DNA from: Silurus meridionalis
Lineage: Eukaryota > Chordata > Actinopteri > Siluriformes > Siluridae
Direction of reading: 5' to 3'
Assembly (NCBI RefSeq): GCF_014805685.1
Contig: NC_060906.1
Coordinates: 19,102,164 to 19,166,163, forward strand
DNA: 64,000 nucleotides
This document shows, in pieces, positions 55,922-64,000 of the stretch (position 1 is its first letter; the number at the start of each line of letters is the position of its first letter). The notes beneath the pieces are model-generated. The model ran no database searches. It saw nothing but the letters and a program-made list of their open reading frames with translations, and was not told the DNA's origin. Both the position numbers and the translations under genes were made by a program.

Positions 55922-56033
55922 AGGTCCCACTCTTCTCTAGCAGGATGTCAATTGCAGCTTGGGGTGTGCCAAATGATGAGCCAAGCAGCATCGAGAATGA
56001 CGAAGATGGAAAGCAGGGGGTGATGCAGATAAG

Positions 56034-56039
56034 AATAAA
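56034..56039 (+). terminator. Polyadenylation signal of the USP gene
   Basis: AATAAA 113 nt downstream of the USP stop codon, the first on this strand. Confidence 0.6.
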
Positions 56040-56876
56040 ACACTCCAGAGCATTTTGAAGAAAGGAAAGGTGCTTTCTGCTTGTCACATGTACTTTACAA
56101 TACTGTAAAATTCTTTCCTTGCATATCTCACCTTCTAATCAGTAACCCAGAGCCTTAAACACTGAGCGAACACTTTTCAACACATTTTGCTACATCTGTG
56201 GTTTGATGATCATAGATCAGCAAAATAAAAATAAATATAAATGAAATACAGCTCTTGAAATACACACATATATATATAGTTGTATTTTATATATATTTAT
56301 TTTTATTTTGAGATTTATTTTGAGTGTGCTTTCATTTTAACCTTATTAAAATACTTGAGCATTTCTGCTGTCAGACTTTAGAGTAGGCACATCACATAGG
56401 TACTGATGGTATACTGCACACAATCTCATAAGCCTGCTTTAATAAATCATGGTTACATCTTTAACTAGCATTACCTTTCATCAAGGTTAAAGCTCTACTA
56501 TATCGCACATAAGACAAAATAACAATACACTTATAGGTCACCTAACTAGGATCACATTCACACCAATTCAGAAGCACAGTGTAGAAACTCCAGTAGATAC
56601 AGCCCATAAGTGTTAACTAATATTCACACCAGGTTAGGTAATGTGTACATAAATAATGGTCTTGTTTGGGTATCTGAGAAATACCTAAGGTCCTGGGATA
56701 TTCATGTACAACAGTCTCTAGAGTTTACACAAAAGGTGCAAAAAAAACAGAAGTTATGTGAGAAAGATCAGATGAGAATGACCTAATGGATCCACTGGTC
56801 TTTTTATTTCTTTCCAGGAGAAAATATTCATCGCTATTACAGAATGGAGAGAAAGATGAAAAAAGCACTGCAGAGA
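56040..56876. other. Intergenic stretch downstream of the USP gene
   Basis: No gene recognised. AT-rich with short TATATA runs near 56270-56300. Confidence 0.5.
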
Positions 56877-58475
56877 GTCAAGTCAAGTCAAGTCAAGTCA
56901 AGTCAAGTCAAGTCAAGTCAAGTCAAGTTTATTTCTATAGCGCTTTTCACAACAGACATTGTCTCAAAGCAGCTTTACAGAAATCAACAGTCAAGGTGAA
57001 TGGTGTGCATTTATCCCTAATGAGCAGCTATGGGGACTCTGGCAAGGAGAAACTCCCTTAGATGTAATGAGGAAGAAACCTTGAGAGGAACCAGACTCAA
57101 AAGGGGAACCCATCCTCATTTGGGTGACATCAAGAGTTTGATCATAAATCTTTCAACAATACAGAACACTGGAGAGTGAGAACTAACATGAGTACTGGAG
57201 TGTTAGATTATAAGTAATGTTCTTTTTACAGTCTTATACAGTCATTATGGTTATAAAACTAGGAGCTACTGAGCTCAACAATTGTGATCATCACAGATCC
57301 AGCATCAGCTTCTCCATGCCAGAGCCTTTAAACACTCCAGGAGGTCCAATGTCAAAACTCCACACATGTAGTGGGATCCAATTGGCACTGGTACATCTCT
57401 AGATGGTTGGGGATGTTTGCAAGTTCGACATCTACTTCTCCATAATCTTCATGAGGTGGGACGTGGCTGGAGCTGGCCAAACCTCAGGATGCCTCGGGAT
57501 GGGGAGAGAAAGAGAAGCAGTGGAGAGAAATTAGCGTAGCTGCTGTTCATGATATTAACAGCACAAGTTGATAATGTGCATGTGATCTGATGTTCTGGAG
57601 CACAAGTTTATGATATGTGATGTGTGTTATGTGTAGGCTTTGCTAAAAAGATATGTTTTTAATCTACACTTAAACTGGGTGAGTGTGTCTGAACCCCGAA
57701 CACTGTCAGGAAGACTATTCCAAGTTTAGGAGCTAAATGAGAGAATGTTCTACCACCTTTAGTGGACTTTGCTATTCTAGAAACTACTAGAAGCCCAGAG
57801 TTTTAAGATCTCAGGGAGCGTGACGGATTGTAGCGTGTTAAAAGACTGGAGAGATACAAGGGAGCCAAACCATTTAGTGCTTTATAAGTGAGAAGTGTTA
57901 GTTTGTAGTCGATCCAAAACTTAACAGGAAGCCAGTGCAGGGATGATAAGATTGGGGTTATATGATCATATTTTCTTGACCTTGTAAGAACTCTTGCTGC
58001 CGCATTCTGAACTAACTGAAGCTTGTTTATTAATGATGCAGGACATCCACCTAGTAATGCATTACAATAGTCTATTCTGAAGGTCATGAACGCATGGACG
58101 AGCTTCTCTGCATCAGATATAGATAACATGTTTCTTAACTTGTTTAAAGAAGTGAAAGAAGGCTGTTTTTGTAACTTGGTTGATATGATTATCAAAAGAC
58201 AAGCAGTTGTGTAAAATAACTTCCAGGTCTTTTACCGTTGAACTAGTGGTTAAAGAACATCCGTCTAAATGCAGGTTAAGATGCTGGAGTGTTCTGTATA
58301 CTGGTTTTTGGGCCGATGAGCAAAATCTCCATCTTATCAGAATTTAGTAGTAGAAAGTTATGGGTCATCCAATCTCATATTTCTTTAACACAGTTATCCG
58401 AGCTAATTGAGCTGTATCGTCTGGTTTTGATGAGATATATAGCTGGGTATCATTAGCATAACAGAGAGCTGCAGA
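56877..58475 (-). mobile_element. L2-type LINE, 5'-truncated, minus strand
   Basis: The 3' tail is a (TCAAG)n run at 56877-56928 on the plus strand, followed by the L2 3' UTR core (TATAGCGCTTTTCACAACAG, then CATTGTCTCAAAGCAGCTTT). Reverse-transcriptase coding runs upward: LRSLKLW region, then LTYKALNGLAPLYLSSLLTR, FRIDYCNALLGG and NAAARVLTRSRKYDH at 57803-58195, with CYANDTQLYISSKPDD near 58400-58465. The catalytic box is YAND rather than YADD, and several frameshifts are present. It is dead. Confidence 0.85.
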
Positions 58476-58824
58476 AAGAAATGGAGCTGGCTTTGTGCAT
58501 GGGGGCACTGTCATGTTGGAACAGTTTGTGTCTCCTAGTTCCAGTGAAGTTTAATCTAGGCTAATTCTAGTGTAATGTGAAGCACAGCCAGCAGATGTCG
58601 CCGTCTACATATGTAGGATTCCATGGAACTCACCATTTCAGCATTTGTGCTCTAACTGGAAAATAATTTCTTACTTAAAAACGGGGTATTTAATACGTCA
58701 AAAAAAATTTTCTTTATTAAACACACTTCAAATGCAGCAATTCTCATGAAAATTTGACCATACATTTGTATGAATTTAACAAATCTACACAGAAGGATCT
58801 TTTATAAATGTATATGTGTATATA

Positions 58825-58825
<1 letters not shown>
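58476..58825. other. Short repeat-derived spacer
   Basis: 58490-58600 holds GGGGGCACTGTCATGTTGGA, wording from a common fish Tc1-type MITE interior. No gene. Confidence 0.5.

Positions 58826-58870
<45 letters not shown>
58826..58870. repeat. (GT)n microsatellite
   Basis: About 22 GT units immediately before the MITE. Confidence 0.95.
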
Positions 58871-58873
<3 letters not shown>

Positions 58874-59400
58874 GACACACCTCATTCAAAGAGTTTTCTT
58901 TTTTTTTCATGACTATGAAAATTGTAGATTCACACTGAAGGCATCAATACTATGAATTAACATGTGGAATTATATATGGAATTATATACATAACAAAAAA
59001 GTGTGAAACAACTGAAAAATGTCATATTCTAGGTTCTTCAAAGTAGCCACCTTTTGCTTTGATTACTGCTTTGCACACTCTTGGCATTCTCTTGATGAGC
59101 TTCAAGAGGTAGTCACCTGAAATGGTCTTCCAACAGTCTTGAAGGAGTTCCCCGAGAGATGCTTGGCACTTGTTGGCCCTTTTGCCTTTACTCTGCGGTC
59201 CAGCTCACCCCTAAACCATCTCTGTTAGGTTCAGGTCCAGTGACTGTGGAGGCCAGGTCATCTGGCGCAGCACCCCATCACTCTCCTTCTTGGTCAAATA
59301 GCCCTTGATGCCTTCAGTGTGACTCTACAATTTTCATAGTCATGAAAATAAAGAAAACTCTTTAAATGAGAAGGTGTGTCCAAACTTTTGGTCTGTACCT
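58868..59400. mobile_element. Tc1-type MITE, ~530 bp
   Basis: Inverted ends TTTGGACACACCTCATTCAA and (reversed) CAAAAGTTTGGACACACCTT. Interior wording (AGTAGCCACCTTTTGCTTTG) is familiar from a widespread teleost Tc1 derivative. The remnant at 9540-9760 is one end of the same family. Confidence 0.8.
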
Positions 59401-59401
59401 G

Positions 59402-61012
<1,611 letters not shown>

Positions 61013-61019
61013 TATATAT

Positions 61020-61490
61020 ATATATATAATGTCCTGTACTATACAATGACAATAAGCAAGCAAACACAGAGAGAATGACGAGGAGCTTCTTCCCGCAGGC
61101 CATTCGGAGTTTAAACCAGGAAACACCCAGGATCTAGTATTGGACCTCTCTCTCCATCGTCACTCATTTCTGCACATCTTTTGCACTAATATGACACCTT
61201 ATCTCTGGACTTGCACAGCACAGTGTCACTTTATATCACACTTTTATCACTTTATTTTTTAAATCACTTTAATTTGTACTTCCAATATCTGCCATACTCA
61301 TTCATGTATATACATATATTTTCATATATCTTATATAGTTTATACTTTTTATTTATCTAATTTATTTTTTATCCTTAAATTCTATTCCCTTTTATGCTTA
61401 AATTCTGGACAGTCATACAAAGCATTTCACTGCATGTCGTACTCTGTATGTATGTATGTGTATGTGACAAATAAAATTTGATTTGATTTA
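61020..61490 (+). mobile_element. LINE 3' end (Rex-like) with TGATT tail
   Basis: The first part encodes RSFFPQAIRSLNQETPRI and a stop, typical of the final residues of fish Rex-type LINE ORFs. The 3' UTR ends TGACAAATAAAATTTGATTT, with a short tail of GATTT repeats. Confidence 0.65.
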
Positions 61491-61936
61491 ATGGTCATTT
61501 TGCAATCCATAAAACTTATATTTAATAAAGTGTAATTACACAGGAGAAGCAATACACCAAAGCAATGTTGCAGCTGACTTCAGTTCTACTGTACCTCTTT
61601 GTACCTCACAGTACAGTGCAATTTAAAATCAGATGGATTAGGACAAGTTGTTATATTAGGAAAAGGCTTAGCTGCCTCTAAATGGCAAGTATGCAAACAT
61701 CTAATGATGGGTAAAGGCAAAGAGCTTCCTCAAAACCTTCACAACTAGATGGTTGCACTTCATAACACACTGAAACCGAGGGATCTTAAAACTCCTAAGT
61801 GCTCCTTTAAGCACCATAATGGCCATTATCTGCAGGTGTAAGCAACATCACTCCCTCATCAACCGGCCTTGCACAGGAGCTTCATGCAAGGTTTCTGATC
61901 AGGGAGTCAAAAATTAGTCAAGTTAGTATTTCAAAG
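61491..61936. other. Spacer
   Basis: No supported gene or repeat family. Confidence 0.4.
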
Positions 61937-62330
61937 TAAAGCTGACTGATGGCGATCTTGAATAAGGCCCCATGCTCTTTCTAAGTCTCCCAGGATCTTA
62001 GACTTTTGCAAACTTGATCCAGGTAGCTTAAATTTTTGTTCCTTTGCTTCTCAGAGCAGCTGCTCAGCTGTGATCTTCACCGCAACCAGGGCTTTATTCT
62101 TCATCTGGTACAGAAAAAAACATGCTTGTTAACCATCACAGCTATTGATACAACCTTTATTATTATTATTTTTATTTTATTTTATTTTTTAACAATTACA
62201 TATACACCAATGTACAAGAGGATGCATGTCAGGATCACCTGTGTGACCTTAAAACTTACAGGGTCTCCAAAACCCTTTGAACCAGAAAGTCAATAAATAT
62301 ATTCCTACATTGCTTTCCTGTGTCTATTTA
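61937..62330 (-). pseudogene. crnkl1: crnkl1 copy H: exon 11 piece joined to exon 2 piece
   Basis: 61940-62024 matches the minus strand of crnkl1 exon 11 (GCTGACTGATGGC ... GCAAACTTGATCCAGGT), and 62039-62104 matches exon 2 (AGCAGCTGCTCAGCTGTGAT, then GGGCTTTATTCTTCA). A recognisable intron 1 flank follows to 62330 (GTCTCCAAAACCCTTTGA). Order and strand agree with a minus-strand gene from which everything between exon 2 and exon 11 was deleted. Heavily diverged, no coding potential. Confidence 0.8.
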
Positions 62331-62860
62331 AATATAGTAAATGGTAAAACGGACCAAGGCTAATTCACAAATGTAAATATAAATGTACTATTTAAAATGT
62401 TTTTATTACAATAGAATGGTCTGAAATACTAAAGCTGTGCAATACTTTTCACAATTCACTTATTTGTGTTCATTTTTGCCTTTTGTTAGGTCTGGTAATT
62501 AAATCAAACACTGCTAATCGTTTGTTCAGCCATGATACAGCGCCCCTGAAGAAAAAGGTTAAGGACCTTGGTGGACCTTCCAATCAATAACCCAGAGAAT
62601 TAAGTGCTGAGTTACCATTTCCTAATGGTAATATGGACAAGTGCCTGTGTAACAGAAGGAAAAAAGTTTTATTTTGAATGGTGCCAAAATACTTTTCAAA
62701 CGGTGAAATAGTTATTTCTTTTATATAAATATTGTTTGTGTAATTCATATTTTTTATATATTACACCTGAGAAGAGGGGAATTAGTGACGCCTATAGGTG
62801 ATGCGAGAAAAGAAAAAAACGTAAGTTTTTCAGCCATTCTCAGCCACCTCTCTCGTCAGT
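62331..62860. other. Spacer
   Basis: No supported gene; AT-rich. Confidence 0.4.
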
Positions 62861-62865
62861 TCCGG

Positions 62866-62990
62866 TGTTGTGCCTAATTCCGACCCCTCTGGCAAAAGTG
62901 TACCCCCCTTCGCGTGACGTCGTGTTTCCTGTAGATGCTATGCTATGGGAGTAACTTCACCAATACAATAAGTAAACATGTAATTCGTTT
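62866..62990 (+). mobile_element. Single end of the long-inverted-repeat family
   Basis: GGTGTTGTGCCTAATTCCGA, then CCCCCTTCGCGTGACGTCGT and TTTCCTGTAGATG, corresponds to the terminus of the 34386-38095 element. Confidence 0.6.
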
Positions 62991-63204
62991 GAATAAAACT
63001 ATTCTATTTTATTTTATCATAATAAAAAATTTATTTGTTTTATTGTAATCACACATTTGTCTTCCACTGTTTCAGTAAACCTGTGTTGTGCAGCACAGTT
63101 TGTTTAACACAAAAGGGAAGATTATATTTGTTTGATTGCATTGTTAATGCTTTATGCCTTCATTCAATTTCCAGTTATTCTGATAATAAATTCGAATTAA
63201 ATCA

Positions 63205-63460
63205 TAAATCTAGTTTTATTTATATAGCAAATTTAACAGTTGACATTGTCCCAAAGCAGCATAACAGATTTAAATAGGTTATAAAGTTGGAATGTATAAG
63301 TTAAAGTGCCTATAAGTTTGTTCCTTAAATTTATTCATAATGAGTAAGTAAATGGCGACTGTGGTAAGGAAAAAATCTCCCTGTGATGGAAGGAACATTG
63401 AGAGGAACCAGACTCAAAAGAGAGCTCATCCTCATCTGGGTGGCACTGAATATCTATTCA
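63205..63460 (-). mobile_element. L2 LINE 3' UTR fragment
   Basis: TTTATTTATATAGCAAATTT, CATTGTCCCAAAGCAGC and GAGGAACCAGACTCAAAAGA correspond to the L2 3' UTR at 56930-57110. The family tail is lost. Confidence 0.7.
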
Positions 63461-64000
63461 TTACACTCAATCATTTTTGAGGTGTGCTGTTCAGTGATAG
63501 GTGCTTAAATGTGGAACTGTTAATGCAAACAGCAGGCTGTTCATTTTAATTACAGTCCAAGTCCGGCCTCAAAATAAAGACGAAGGTGCGTTTTACTTGT
63601 CACGTGTACATTACAGTACAATGTGATGTTAGTAAGTTGAGGTCAGAGCACGGGGTCAGCCATGATACAGTATATCATGTTGAGTTATCACCAATGTTGG
63701 GTTTTGGAAGTGTTTTGGATCCTTGGTTAATGTATTCTTTCTGTTTCCTTTGTCTCTTCCCTAGCAATTGCTGTACTGCAATGGTCACTGTTTGAGGTTT
63801 TAACAACTGAGATGTAATCGGAAGTCTAGTTCTCACTCGTCGACCCTTTAGCAGTTGAGCTGGTGATGTTCCTACGTCCTCTATGGGGGTGCTTCTCAAA
63901 TTCAGTGAACAGAGATATGGATCTTTCAGATTTAGCTTTTTTGAGCATGAGCTATTTGATTGTGCGTGGTGTAGGCTTGAAGTTTTGTGACTAAACTCCC
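63461..64000. other. Terminal stretch of the window
   Basis: No gene, RNA or repeat that I can support; short open frames on both strands have no motifs. Confidence 0.4.

Overview
The window is vertebrate nuclear DNA, almost certainly from a ray-finned (teleost) fish. It has multi-exon genes with short introns, long (GT)n and (TA)n microsatellites, and a dense mix of Tc1/mariner, hAT, L2/Rex-type LINE, DIRS and LTR remnants of the kind found in fish. The species cannot be read from the sequence; an otophysan such as a catfish is possible but unproven.

Three host gene families are visible. (1) crnkl1 (Crooked-neck-like 1, a HAT-repeat spliceosome scaffold) occurs as two near-complete 14-exon copies, one + (19686-26990, copy D) and one - (39250-46283, copy F). 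At least six partial or decayed intron-containing relics accompany them: A (1-860, -), B (1880-6065, +), C (16560-18530, +), E (27890-29896 plus displaced 3' flank, +), G (49519-49590, -) and H (61937-62330, -). (2) A single-exon ankrd9 homologue lies at 6948-7790 (+). (3) A ten-exon ubiquitin-specific protease of the USP37/26/29 type lies at 51879-55921 (+). Its N-terminal half is a tandem array of twenty-eight 12-residue repeats.

The crnkl1 copies share a minor-spliceosome (U12-type) AT-AC intron between exons 5 and 6, with a textbook donor, branch site and AC acceptor. As printed, neither long copy encodes the full protein. F has four 1-nt deletions in about 75 bp of exon 11, and D lacks 2 nt in exon 1, so its frame stops early in exon 2. 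Either the functional gene lies elsewhere, or these are consensus errors in a duplicated region.

Layout: 1-860 crnkl1-A; 1880-6065 crnkl1-B, split by three nested hAT elements; 6090-6640 transposon remnant; 6948-7790 ankrd9; 7980-9540 microsatellites and a hAT transposase relic; 10026-11156 LINE endonuclease; 11565-12357 DIRS remnant; 12689-13028 solo LTR; 13030-16560 repeats and little else; 16560-18530 crnkl1-C; 19147-27760 crnkl1-D and flank; 27890-33110 crnkl1-E with inserted hAT, LTR-like direct repeats and LINE; 34386-38095 long-inverted-repeat element carrying an L2 LINE; 38097-38508 LTR-like piece; 38550-46560 crnkl1-F; 46560-51650 repeats, a fold-back element, an RTE-like LINE, crnkl1-G and two small DNA elements; 51879-55921 USP; 56878-58470 L2 LINE; 58868-61012 Tc1 elements; 61020-61490 LINE 3' end; 61937-62330 crnkl1-H; then low-content sequence to the end.

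The history looks like repeated segmental duplication of one crnkl1 block. The block includes about 1 kb of 3' flank ending in a Tc1 relic shared by D, E and F. Deletions and transposon insertions particular to each copy followed.
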